From Rhodoblastus acidophilus (GTDB taxonomy: Bacteria > Pseudomonadota > Alphaproteobacteria > Rhizobiales > Beijerinckiaceae): 64,000 nt of DNA. The translations under genes and the position numbers were made by a program. The stretch covers positions 62,001 through 126,000 of the forward strand of contig NZ_JAOQNX010000006.1 of assembly GCF_025961575.1 (NCBI RefSeq), in the 5' to 3' direction. Positions 9,601 to 19,153 of the stretch are shown piece by piece (the stretch's first letter is position 1; each line of letters begins with the position of its first letter). The notes below the pieces were generated by a model. The model saw only the letters and a program-made list of their open reading frames with translations. It was not told the origin of the DNA and made no database searches.

Positions 9601-9974
9601 GCGCCTGGGAGCGCCTCGCCTCTTGGGTTTCCAATGCGGCCAAGACGCCTGCGGGCGCCGCCGCGGCGAGGGGGACTGTCGGCCAGGATGTGGCTGCTGC
9701 TGAACAGGCGGTGAGATTCCTGGTCGACCTCGCCGCCGGCAAGGCGACGATTTCCGAAGGGCTTGCCGCCGGGCTGGCCCTCGACAAGGCGCTCGCGCCC
9801 GTGCTCCCGGTCGACGTCGCCGGCAATGTGGCGCTCGCCCTTTCCCTCGCCGAGGCGCTTGTCGCGCTTTACGAAACGTTCCCGCCTGGCTGGGACGTCA
9901 TCCAGATCACGCCGTCCAGGCCGCTTGGAAAGGATGGGATCAATCCCGAATCCGGCGCGGCCGTCTTCACCTGA
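9597..9974 (+). CDS. Hypothetical phage protein, alanine-rich
   Basis: 125 residues, starting at the ATGA overlap with the holin-like gene; longer upstream starts would lie inside that gene in another frame. It is alpha-helical and Ala/Leu/Val-rich (two amphipathic helices, about 28-60 and 65-95) with a charged C-terminus. There is no signal peptide or clear membrane span. It is translationally coupled to the lysis genes; function unknown. Confidence 0.45.
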   Translation: MSAWERLASWVSNAAKTPAGAAAARGTVGQDVAAAEQAVRFLVDLAAGKATISEGLAAGLALDKALAPVLPVDVAGNVALALSLAEALVALYETFPPGWDVIQITPSRPLGKDGINPESGAAVFT

Positions 9975-9982
9975 GGAAGCCT

Positions 9983-10288
9983 ATGAAAAAGCTCATCGCC
10001 TGCGCGCTCCTGTTCGCGGCTCTGCCGGCGTCCGCCATGTCCTCGAAAACCCCGATCACCGCCGATCAAATTCAGCAGCACGCCAGGACAGCCGCCGCGA
10101 TTGCGCAAATTTTTGCTTGCGATATCAGCACGGCTGCGAATGTCGCGCTGGTTGCTGAACAGGCGGCGAATTCCGGCGGGCAGGTCGTGCGCACGGGAGC
10201 GGCGACCAAAATCGTGAACGTCTCGATGTCGCTCTGTTCGACGCTTGGCGGGGTCGCTTCGACCGTCGCCGTCACCTCGTCGAAATGA
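9983..10288 (+). CDS. Small secreted protein in phage lysis region
   Basis: 101 residues with a clear Sec signal peptide (MKKLIACALLFAALPASAMS, cleavage near residue 19). The mature part is about 80 residues, Ala/Val/Thr-rich, with two cysteines (one in IFACDIS, one in MSLCST) that could form a disulfide in the periplasm. It begins 8 bases after the previous stop. The C6 in the signal is not followed by a lipobox pattern, so it is not a convincing outer-membrane spanin. Function unknown. Confidence 0.45.
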   Translation: MKKLIACALLFAALPASAMSSKTPITADQIQQHARTAAAIAQIFACDISTAANVALVAEQAANSGGQVVRTGAATKIVNVSMSLCSTLGGVASTVAVTSSK

Positions 10289-10343
10289 TGAGCGCTGGCG
10301 GAACCACGGGCGGCGCTCTATCCGTTAAGAGGACGCAAATGTC

Positions 10344-10601
10344 ATGATTGGCGAGATACCCAACTGGCTGGTGACATTGGGCGCCAGCGGGCTGACCGCT
10401 GTCGGCGGTTTCCTTCTCGCCTTGCTCAATCGCGGACCCGCAATGCAGACTGCGCTCGATGCTCGGTTGCAAACCCTGATTGACGGCTATGAGCGCCGGG
10501 TCGATGACCTGATGCTGGAGATCCAAAGCCTGCGCGAGGAAGTCGTCAATCTGCGCCGCGCTCTTGCGGAAGCGCATTATCAGAACAGTCTCGGCCCCTG
10601 A
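10344..10601 (+). CDS. Small membrane-anchored coiled-coil protein (possible inner-membrane spanin)
   Basis: 85 residues: a membrane span at about 8-28 (WLVTLGASGLTAVGGFLLALL) followed by an amphipathic heptad region (about 36-78) with many Glu, Arg and Leu. This is the topology of phage i-spanins and related Rz-type lysis proteins, and the gene closes the lysis cassette, ending just before a strong terminator. No matching lipoprotein o-spanin is evident, so the spanin call is tentative. Confidence 0.45.
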   Translation: MIGEIPNWLVTLGASGLTAVGGFLLALLNRGPAMQTALDARLQTLIDGYERRVDDLMLEIQSLREEVVNLRRALAEAHYQNSLGP

Positions 10602-10630
10602 CTCCCAGCCCCTTGGGGGTATCAAAATTC

Positions 10631-10665
10631 GCCCCGCCCGGCTCTGCGCCGGGCGGGGCTTTTTT
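10631..10665 (+). terminator. Strong intrinsic terminator ending the phage module
   Basis: A perfect 12-bp G+C stem (10631-10642 with 10648-10659), five-base loop TCTGC and a run of six T (10660-10665). It separates the phage-like genes from the SOS mutasome operon. Confidence 0.9.
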
Positions 10666-10683
10666 GCGTTTTGATCCTGCCTC

Positions 10684-10729
10684 TTGACTCTCTCCGCGTT
10701 TCGGTTTTTGATGTGAACATAACAGGAAC
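10684..10729 (+). promoter_or_regulatory. imuA promoter with alphaproteobacterial LexA box
   Basis: GAAC-ATAACAG-GAAC at 10715-10729 is an exact GAAC-N7-GAAC direct repeat, the LexA operator of alphaproteobacteria (other strand GTTC-N7-GTTC). A sigma70-like promoter lies just upstream: TTGACT (10684-10689), 17-bp spacing, TTTGAT (10707-10712). The operator would cover the transcription start, so repression by LexA and SOS induction of imuA-imuB-dnaE2 are expected. Confidence 0.85.
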
Positions 10730-10771
10730 AATCTCGTGAAAACGCCATGCATGTCATGCACGGGGCGAAGG

Positions 10772-11584
10772 ATGTCTCGCGTCAAAATTTTGAGCGACTT
10801 GCGTCTGGAACTCGCCCGGGTCGCGCTTCGGCATGGTGTTGCGCTGGAACGCGAGCCGGCCTTCGCTCTGGGCGAGAGCGAAGTGGATCGTTTTCTTGGC
10901 GGTGGTCTGAACCGCGCCGCCCTACATGAAGTCCATGCGTCCTGGGCCGATTGGTCGGCCGCGGCCGGCTTTGGTCTCGCCCTGGCCCGCCGCGCCGCGC
11001 CGACACGGCCTGTGCTTTGGGCGCGGCCGGATTTTCTCGATGAAGAGGCCGGGCGGTTGAATGGCGTCGGTCTTGCGGAATTTGGCGTCGACCCCGCTCT
11101 GCTGTCGCTTGTGCGGGGGCGCGACGCGCAAGCCGTGTTGCGCGCCGGTGTCGAGGCGGCGCGCTGCAAGAGTCTCGGCGCCGCCCTGATCGAAATTTTT
11201 GGGGCGCCGTCCGTGCTGAATCTCACCGCCACTCTGCGGCTGGCGCGGGCTGCGGAAAAGTCCGGCGTCACCCTGTTCCTGCTGCGCGTCGGCCTTGAAG
11301 AAGAGCAGACCGGACCGCCGCCCAGCGCCGCCGTCTCCCGCTGGCGGGCGCGCGCCTGTCCGTCGCGCGCGCTCGCCGCCAATGCACCGGGCTTCCCCCG
11401 TTTTGAAATCACCTTGCTGCGCCATCGTGGCGGCCCAGCGGAGCGTTCGTGGCGTTTGGAGTGGTTGCGTGACCAGGGCCTGTTTCATCAAATCTCAAAA
11501 CCGGACGATGCGGCTTTACCTCGCGCTCTTCCTTCCCTTCCTGCCGACGGAGCGATTGCGACGCTGCGGCGGCGCGCCGGATGA
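10772..11584 (+). CDS. imuA: ImuA, SOS mutasome accessory protein
   Basis: A RecA/SulA-related protein of the translesion mutasome, needed with ImuB and DnaE2 for damage-induced mutagenesis. The product reads MSRVKILSDLRLELARVA and has the family pattern LGGGLNRAALHEVHA and LWARPDFLDEEAGRLNGVGL. The start at 10772 gives 270 residues and the usual N-terminus; a GTG at 10736 (AGGA 8 bases upstream, inside the LexA box) would add 12 residues including two Cys and cannot be excluded. The 3' end overlaps imuB by 77 bases, so translation of the two is probably coupled. Confidence 0.85.
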   Translation: MSRVKILSDLRLELARVALRHGVALEREPAFALGESEVDRFLGGGLNRAALHEVHASWADWSAAAGFGLALARRAAPTRPVLWARPDFLDEEAGRLNGVGLAEFGVDPALLSLVRGRDAQAVLRAGVEAARCKSLGAALIEIFGAPSVLNLTATLRLARAAEKSGVTLFLLRVGLEEEQTGPPPSAAVSRWRARACPSRALAANAPGFPRFEITLLRHRGGPAERSWRLEWLRDQGLFHQISKPDDAALPRALPSLPADGAIATLRRRAG

Positions 11585-13031
11585 GGGTCCTTTCGCGCTG
11601 GTGGAAAAATCCGCCAACGCCCAAAGACTTTGCGCGCTCGATTCCGTTGCCCTGGAACAAGGATTGACGCCTGGCCTGTCCTTGTCGGATGCGCGTGCGC
11701 GCGTGCCGCGCCTTGTCGTCGCGCCCGCCGATTCAAAAGCCGATCGCGACCTGCTTCTCAATCTCGCGGCTCGCTGCGAGCGCTATACGCCGCTGACAGC
11801 GCTCGACGAACCCCATGGCCTCGTGCTCGACATCGCCGGTTGCGCGCATCTGTTCGGTGGCGAAGAGACGATGCTCCAGCGCATTATCGCAGATTTTTCC
11901 ACCTGGGGTTTTACGGCCCGGGCCGCCGTGGCCCCGACGCCCGATTGCGCGCGCGCCTTGGCGCGCTTTTCCGCTGGCGGCGTTTTCACGGACAATGCCG
12001 AAGCCGCCGTCGCGCGTTTGCCGCTCGCCGCCCTGGAGGCGGATGAGGACGCTTATTTCGCCCTTCATCGCGCCGGCTTCAAAACCCTCGGCGATCTCTC
12101 GGCGCGACCGACGCGGCTGTTCGCCGCCCGCTTCGGCAATGACTTTCCGTATCGGCTCGAACGTTTGTTTGGTCGCGCGGATCGCCGCATCACGCCGCTG
12201 CGTCCTCCGCCGGAGCGCATGGTCGAGCGGCATTTTCTCGAACCTTTTTCTGCGCGCGAGGTTTTGGACGCCGTCATCGGCGATCTGCTGCGTGAAGCCG
12301 CATATCTGCTGGAGCAGCGCGGTGAAGGCGGACGCAGGTTCGAACTGTCCTTTTTCCGCGCCGATGGCCATGTGCGCTGTCTTTATGTCGAGACCCTGCG
12401 GCCGACGCGCGACGAAATTTTTGTGGCGCGATTGTTCCGTGAAAAACTCGACTCGCTCGCCGATCCGCTGGACCCCGGCTTTGGTTTTGACGCCTTGCGT
12501 CTCGCTGTCCCGCATGCGGAAAAATGCGACGCCCTTCAGGAGAGTTTCGAAGGCGCCTCTCAGAGCGACAACGAGCGTGAGTTGAGCGAATTGCTCGACC
12601 GTCTGACCACACGCTTCGGCCGGTCGCGCGTGCTGCGTTTTATGCGCGGGGATGCGTATGAACCAGAGCGTGAAAGCTGCACCGCGCCCGTCTCCGCGCC
12701 GCCCTCTGAATGGCCGAGGCCGATGGCTGGCGAACCGCCAGCGCGGCCGCTCACCTTATTCGATCCGCCGCAACCGGTCGAAGTCGTGGCGCTCGCGCCG
12801 GATGGTCCGCCAGCGCGATTCCGTTGGCGACGAAAAACCCATGACGTGCTGCGCGCCGAAGGGCCGGAGCGCATCGCGCCGGATTGGCGAACTCAGGGCA
12901 TGCAGGCGGCGGAGCGGGATTATTACCGCGTCGAGGATGTGGAGGGACGCCGGTTCTGGCTGTTCCGCCACGGGCTCTACGAGCGCGGCGAGGGAACGCC
13001 GCGCTGGTTCATTCATGGGTTGTTCGCGTGA
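11508..13031 (+). CDS. imuB: ImuB, catalytically inactive Y-family polymerase-like protein
   Basis: 507 residues from ATG 11508 (MRLYLALFLPFLP). ImuB has the Y-family polymerase fold but lacks the acidic residues of an active polymerase; it serves as hub between ImuA, DnaE2 and the beta clamp. The N-terminus here shows ALFLPFLPTE where an active enzyme would have the DxD/DMDAF-type motif. A hydrophobic RPLTLF at residues 413-418 is a good candidate for the clamp-binding peptide. The C-terminal segment (APDWRTQGMQAAERDYYRVEDVEGRRFWLFRHGLYE region) is characteristic of the family. Stop and dnaE2 start overlap (GTGA). Confidence 0.88.
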   Translation: MRLYLALFLPFLPTERLRRCGGAPDEGPFALVEKSANAQRLCALDSVALEQGLTPGLSLSDARARVPRLVVAPADSKADRDLLLNLAARCERYTPLTALDEPHGLVLDIAGCAHLFGGEETMLQRIIADFSTWGFTARAAVAPTPDCARALARFSAGGVFTDNAEAAVARLPLAALEADEDAYFALHRAGFKTLGDLSARPTRLFAARFGNDFPYRLERLFGRADRRITPLRPPPERMVERHFLEPFSAREVLDAVIGDLLREAAYLLEQRGEGGRRFELSFFRADGHVRCLYVETLRPTRDEIFVARLFREKLDSLADPLDPGFGFDALRLAVPHAEKCDALQESFEGASQSDNERELSELLDRLTTRFGRSRVLRFMRGDAYEPERESCTAPVSAPPSEWPRPMAGEPPARPLTLFDPPQPVEVVALAPDGPPARFRWRRKTHDVLRAEGPERIAPDWRTQGMQAAERDYYRVEDVEGRRFWLFRHGLYERGEGTPRWFIHGLFA

Positions 13032-16000
13032 CCTATGCGGAACTGGCTTGCGCCTCCAACTATTCCTTCCTGCGTGGCGCCTCGCAGCCGGAAGCGCTGA
13101 TCGGACGGGCGCTGGAGTTGGGGTATTCGGGCCTAGGCCTGTGCGACCGCAATTCCGTCGCCGGCGTGGTCCGCGCCCTCGGCGCCTTGGAGGATTTTGG
13201 GGACGAGGCGAAAGACTTTACGTTCGTTGCCGGCGCGCGTCTGGTCTTTTCTGACGGCGCGCCAGATGTCATCGCCTATCCGCAAAACCGCGCGGGATGG
13301 GGGCAATTGTGCCGCCTGCTCACTATGGGAAAACGGCGCGCGAAAAAGGGCGAGTGCCTGCTTGCGTTTGACGATCTGCTGGCGGATGCGCGCGACCTCT
13401 TGCTGATCCTGTTGCCGCCGCACGCGCCTCAAGAGTTCGAGAATTTTCTGGCCCGCGCGAAAGAAAAATGCGCGGGGCTTTGGTTGGGCGCTACTATGCC
13501 GCGTGGGGGAGGGGATCGACGTCGGTTGCTTGGGTTGCGCGAAATGGCGCGACGAAATGGCGTCAAAATTCTCGCGCACAATGATGTGCTCTACGCCTGT
13601 CCCGAAGACCGCCCGTTACAGGATGTTCTGACCTGTGTGCGCGAGCATGTCACACTGGCGCAGGCGGGCCGGCGGCTCGAAAGCAATGCCGAGCGACATT
13701 TAAAGGCGCCAGGGGAAATGGCGCGGATATTTTCCGACGCGCCCGAGGCCATTGAGCAGACACAAGTCTTTTTGTCGCGGATAAAATTTCATTTGCGCGA
13801 ACTTGCCTATGAATATCCCGACGAGCCCGTTCCAAAGGACTGGACGCCGCAGGCTTGGCTTGAGGAACTGGTGCGTCGCGCTCAGCCGGAGCGCTACCCC
13901 GATGGGGCTCCGGACAAAGTGCGCGACCTCCTCGCGAGCGAACTGGCTTTGATCGCCCAGCTCGATTACGCGCCCTATTTCCTCACCATCCACGACATCG
14001 TTTCCTTCGCGAGGGAAAAAGGGATTTTGTGCCAGGGGCGCGGCTCCGCAGCCAATTCCGCCGTCTGTTATGTGCTCGGCATCACCGCCGTCGATCCGGC
14101 CGCCAGCGATTTGCTGTTTGCGCGCTTCATCTCCTCGGAGCGGCGCGAACCGCCCGATATCGACGTCGATTTCGAGCATGAGCGGCGCGAGGAGGTCATC
14201 CAGCATATCTACGCCAAATACGGCCGCGCGCGCGCCGGCCTGGCGGCGGAGGTGGTGTGCTATCGCTCGCGCAGCGCCCTGCGCGATGTCGCAAAAGTTT
14301 TTGGACTGTCCGAGGACATGATCGGCGCGCTGTCCGCGCTGCAATGGGGTTCGCATGGATCGGCAAGTCGTACGGAGATCGCCGGGACGGGGCTTGATCC
14401 TGACAATCCCGTCATCGCCCAGGTGCTTTTTTTCGCACGCAAAATCATGGGGTTTCCCCGCCATCTGTCACAGCATGTCGGCGGCTTCGTGCTGACGCGC
14501 GGGCGGCTGGACGAGCTGTGTCCGATCGGAAACGCCGCCATGGCCGATCGCACTTTTTTGGAATGGGACAAGGACGACATCGCCACGCTGGGGTTGATGA
14601 AGGTCGATGTCTTGGCGCTTGGCATGCTCTCCTGCATCCGCAAAGGATTTGACCTGCTCGCCACGCATGAGGGAGTGCGCCTCGGGCTTGCCGATGTGCC
14701 GCGCGAGGAGAAGGTCGTCTACGACATGCTGTGCCGTGGCGATTCGATCGGTGTGTTCCAAGTCGAAAGCCGCGCGCAGATGAACATGCTGCCGCATCTG
14801 CGGCCGCAAAAATTCTATGATCTGGTGATCGAGGTCGCCATCGTGCGCCCTGGGCCGATTCAGGGCGATATGGTGCATCCTTACCTGCGTCGGCGCGCTG
14901 GCCTGGAGCCCATCTCGTTTCCATCGCCCGCGCCAGGTCGCGGCGATCCCAACGAATTGGGGAACGTGCTCGGCAAGACCTTTGGTGTGCCGTTGTTCCA
15001 GGAGCAGGCGATGAGCCTCGCCATGGTTGCGGCGGAATTTTCGGAAACGGAAGCCAATCGATTGCGCCGCGCCATGGCGACGTTTCGGCATCTCGGAGAG
15101 ATCGGCCAGTTCGAATCGCTGATGGTCGAGCGCATGGTCGCGCGCGGCTATGAACGCGATTTCGCCCAGCGTTGTTTCGAGCAAATCAAAGGATTTGGCT
15201 CCTATGGCTTTCCGGAGAGCCATGCGGCCTCCTTCGCCATCCTCGTCTATATTTCCGCCTGGCTGAAATGCCGTCACCCCGCCGTGTTCGCCTGCGCCTT
15301 GCTCAATTCCCAGCCGATGGGCTTTTATGCGCCAGCGCAGATCGTGCGCGACGCCCGCGAACACGGTGTTGAAATCCGTCCGGTCGATGTCAATGTGTCC
15401 CAATGGGACAACACGCTGGAGCGCGGCGATGCCGGGCTTGCCCTGCGAATCGGTTTTCGCCAGATCAGCGGATTGCGCGAGGATGAAATTTCAAAATTGG
15501 TCGCGGCGAGAGGGCAGGGGTTCGAGACACTGGAAGCCTGTGCGAGTCGCACGGCTCTCTCTTCGCGTGCGCTCAAACTTTTAGCCGACGCCGACGCTTT
15601 CCGATCCTGTCGGGCGCTCACCCTCGAGCCGCGCGAGCGATTCGATCGACGCGCTGCGCTCTGGGCCGCAAGGCGTCTGCCGGGTACAAAACCGTTGCCC
15701 TTGTTTGAGGCGGCGGGACTTGAGGAATTGGCGGAAGAGCCGGATCCCATGCTGCCGGCGCTCGGAATCGGCGAGCAGGTGGTCGCCGATTACCAGAGCT
15801 TGCGGCTGACGCTCAACGCCCATCCCATGCATTTGCTGCGGCCGCTGTTTGCGCGCGAAAAATTTTCCAGCGCCCGTGCTCTGGCAGGTTGTTCCCATGG
15901 CGCGTGGCGCAAGGCGGTGGGGTTGGTGCTGGTGCGGCAGCGGCCTGGAAATGGAAAGATGATTTTTGTCACGCTGGAGGATGAGACCGGCGTGATCAAT

Positions 16001-16240
16001 GTCGCGGTTTACGCCCGCCTCTTCGAAAAATTCCGCAGGGAGACCATGGCGGCGCGGTTGATGGCGGTGGAGGGACGGGTGCAAAAGAGTTGGGCTGGCG
16101 TGGTCCATCTGCTGGCCCAGCGGATTGACGATCGTTCAGACGAACTGGCGCATCTGGCCGAAGGGCTGCAAAAGCGCGCCGATCGCGCGCGGCATCCGCG
16201 CAATGTGCGGGCCATGCCGAGGTCGCGCGATTTCCATTGA
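13028..16240 (+). CDS. dnaE2: Error-prone DNA polymerase III alpha subunit DnaE2 (ImuC)
   Basis: C-family polymerase of the SOS mutasome that performs translesion synthesis. It starts at the GTG overlapping the imuB stop, giving 1070 residues, a normal length for DnaE2; a longer open frame upstream lies inside imuB. Visible parts are the PHP domain (YAELACASNYSFLRGAS at the start), the palm catalytic motif PDIDVDF (residues 376-382, Asp377, Asp379, Asp381), the fingers region (GFGSYGFPESHAASFA) and a C-terminal OB fold. It is the third gene of the LexA-controlled operon. No intrinsic terminator follows before the tRNA-Ala gene on the other strand. Confidence 0.93.
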   Translation: MTYAELACASNYSFLRGASQPEALIGRALELGYSGLGLCDRNSVAGVVRALGALEDFGDEAKDFTFVAGARLVFSDGAPDVIAYPQNRAGWGQLCRLLTMGKRRAKKGECLLAFDDLLADARDLLLILLPPHAPQEFENFLARAKEKCAGLWLGATMPRGGGDRRRLLGLREMARRNGVKILAHNDVLYACPEDRPLQDVLTCVREHVTLAQAGRRLESNAERHLKAPGEMARIFSDAPEAIEQTQVFLSRIKFHLRELAYEYPDEPVPKDWTPQAWLEELVRRAQPERYPDGAPDKVRDLLASELALIAQLDYAPYFLTIHDIVSFAREKGILCQGRGSAANSAVCYVLGITAVDPAASDLLFARFISSERREPPDIDVDFEHERREEVIQHIYAKYGRARAGLAAEVVCYRSRSALRDVAKVFGLSEDMIGALSALQWGSHGSASRTEIAGTGLDPDNPVIAQVLFFARKIMGFPRHLSQHVGGFVLTRGRLDELCPIGNAAMADRTFLEWDKDDIATLGLMKVDVLALGMLSCIRKGFDLLATHEGVRLGLADVPREEKVVYDMLCRGDSIGVFQVESRAQMNMLPHLRPQKFYDLVIEVAIVRPGPIQGDMVHPYLRRRAGLEPISFPSPAPGRGDPNELGNVLGKTFGVPLFQEQAMSLAMVAAEFSETEANRLRRAMATFRHLGEIGQFESLMVERMVARGYERDFAQRCFEQIKGFGSYGFPESHAASFAILVYISAWLKCRHPAVFACALLNSQPMGFYAPAQIVRDAREHGVEIRPVDVNVSQWDNTLERGDAGLALRIGFRQISGLREDEISKLVAARGQGFETLEACASRTALSSRALKLLADADAFRSCRALTLEPRERFDRRAALWAARRLPGTKPLPLFEAAGLEELAEEPDPMLPALGIGEQVVADYQSLRLTLNAHPMHLLRPLFAREKFSSARALAGCSHGAWRKAVGLVLVRQRPGNGKMIFVTLEDETGVINVAVYARLFEKFRRETMAARLMAVEGRVQKSWAGVVHLLAQRIDDRSDELAHLAEGLQKRADRARHPRNVRAMPRSRDFH

Positions 16241-16277
16241 TCACGCACGCGTTGGTCTTTTTGATTTCAGGATTTTT

Positions 16278-16353
<76 letters not shown>

Positions 16354-16485
16354 CACCGCTCTCCGGCCTTGGGGCGGCCGGCGCTTTTTCTCATGCAACA
16401 CAAGGACTTGCGTTCCGCAAATCGCTCATGCATTCGCTGAGGGCTGTTCCTTAGCCGTTATCGATCGCGGACGCAATAGGGCATT

Positions 16486-16884
16486 TCAATCTTTCTTCGC
16501 GGCGGCGGCGAGCGCTTCGCTCTCCGCGTCGGAAAAAACCCGCGATCTCGTGTGAAAACTCACTCCTTCCGGCGCTTCCAGCGAAAAACCGTTGGAGCCG
16601 CCCTCGACCACGTCGATGATCAATTGGGTGTGGCGCCAATATTCGAACTGGTCCTCGCGGATGTAGAAGGGGCAGCCGCCGATCTCGCCGAGCAGGATGT
16701 CCCGCGGGCCAATGTAATAGCCGTCCCGTGGATTGCACAAAGGCGCCGAGCCTTCGCAGCAGCCGCCGGACTGGTAGAACAGCAGCGCGCCGTGTTTTTC
16801 GCGCAGGCGCTCGATCCAGCGCAGGGTTTTTTCGGTGGCGATGACTCTTTCGGGCGCCGGCATGGTTGCTCGCTGAAATGACAT
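16486..16884 (-). CDS. DUF779 family protein
   Basis: 132 residues (or 125 from the internal ATG at 16863, whose upstream GCGAG is no better a ribosome site). The sequence has the DUF779 signature: FYQSGGCCEGSAPLC near the N-terminus and a GGCPFYI block. DUF779 genes are known to sit beside acetaldehyde dehydrogenase genes and here the gene follows the aldehyde dehydrogenase by 94 bases. The cysteine pair in GGCCEG suggests metal or redox chemistry, but the biochemical function is not established. Confidence 0.8.
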   Translation of the reverse strand: MSFQRATMPAPERVIATEKTLRWIERLREKHGALLFYQSGGCCEGSAPLCNPRDGYYIGPRDILLGEIGGCPFYIREDQFEYWRHTQLIIDVVEGGSNGFSLEAPEGVSFHTRSRVFSDAESEALAAAAKKD

Positions 16885-16921
16885 TGCGCGGCCCGTCGCC
16901 GGCGCCGCGCAACAAACTCTT

Positions 16922-16953
16922 GGCCGCCCTGGTTCGCCGGGGCGGCCTTTTTT
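16922..16953 (+). terminator. Intrinsic-terminator-like hairpin, plus-strand oriented
   Basis: 8-bp stem GGCCGCCC/GGGCGGCC (16922-16929, 16940-16947), ten-base loop, then six T. Both flanking genes run on the minus strand, so it would stop antisense transcription or act only as an RNA hairpin between ald and DUF779. Confidence 0.5.
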
Positions 16954-16978
16954 CGTTCTCAGAAGAAGCCAGGCCCTC

Positions 16979-18499
<1,521 letters not shown>

Positions 18500-18963
18500 T
18501 CACGTTCCTCCACTTGGTGCGCATTTGCGCTTATCGAGCCGGCCGCCGCTGGCGGCAAAACCGTCCGAAATTCACGAAGACTCAAGGCCGGGGCGGCATG
18601 ACAATGTGCCGGCGCGGTCCCGTCGCCCAAAACGTGGCGACGCGGCGCGCTGGTCCGGCGCGGCGACGCGCCTCCTGATGTCGCATGGCCTCCCCAGGAC
18701 ATGTGTTTCAAGATTATGATTTCAACACACTGAAAGGTAATCACGGTCACGCGGCGCAGGATACTGCTCTTTAGTGGGATTGACCCTCTGCCCTGGCTGG
18801 GCCGAAAAGCTGATACTTGACGAGTCCCACGAAAATGCTGCGACGCACAAGATTTTCGGGTGCTACTTTGGCGCCGTAGACGCGCTGACCGCCTCCACTA
18901 TCCTTGCATATGCGCCGATGCGCGAACAACGGGCGAAAAGCCCGGCAACAGGGGATGGAAGCA
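18500..18963. promoter_or_regulatory. Divergent control region between aldehyde dehydrogenase and pqqA
   Basis: 464 bases without a credible gene. An inverted repeat TGTGTT-N16-AACACA (18702-18707 with 18724-18729) lies in an A+T-rich patch and is a possible operator; on the minus strand it contains two spaced TTGAAA repeats. A TTGCATA half-site at 18904-18910 matches half of the dyad found before the cytochrome gene at 21510. No clear sigma70 pair was found; a GG/GC pattern near 18610 has 11-bp spacing and is wrong for sigma54. A TGGAAG site at 18955-18960 serves pqqA. Confidence 0.35.
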
Positions 18964-19044
18964 ATGACGAGCTGGACGACGCCGCAGCTGTGCGAAATCT
19001 GCGTGGGCATGGAAGTCACCGCTTATATGTCCGCGGAATTCTGA
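18964..19044 (+). CDS. pqqA: PqqA, precursor peptide of pyrroloquinoline quinone
   Basis: A 26-residue peptide, MTSWTTPQLCEICVGMEV followed by TAYMSAEF. It has the conserved Glu-x3-Tyr pair (Glu17 and Tyr21) in the GMEVTAY core whose side chains are joined by PqqE to build PQQ, and the typical N-terminal W-x-x-P start. The gene lies 109 bases upstream of pqqB, in the expected place and orientation, with a GGATGGAAG ribosome site. Two cysteines (Cys10, Cys13) are present. Very short genes of this kind are easily missed. Confidence 0.93.
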   Translation: MTSWTTPQLCEICVGMEVTAYMSAEF

Positions 19045-19153
19045 AATTGAAGCATTTTCGCGCGCCGCCGCTCCCTCAGGCGGACGCGTCTTGTTACGGC
19101 GCGGGCCGGCCGCGCTCGCGCCGTAACCTTTTCATTTGTTGAGATCGGTCGAC

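Noticed and set aside
16241-16277. Terminator after dnaE2
   Set aside because: T-rich stretches are present but there is no stem of useful length.
18605-18625. Sigma54 promoter for the aldehyde dehydrogenase
   Set aside because: The GG and GC elements are 11, not 10, bases apart.
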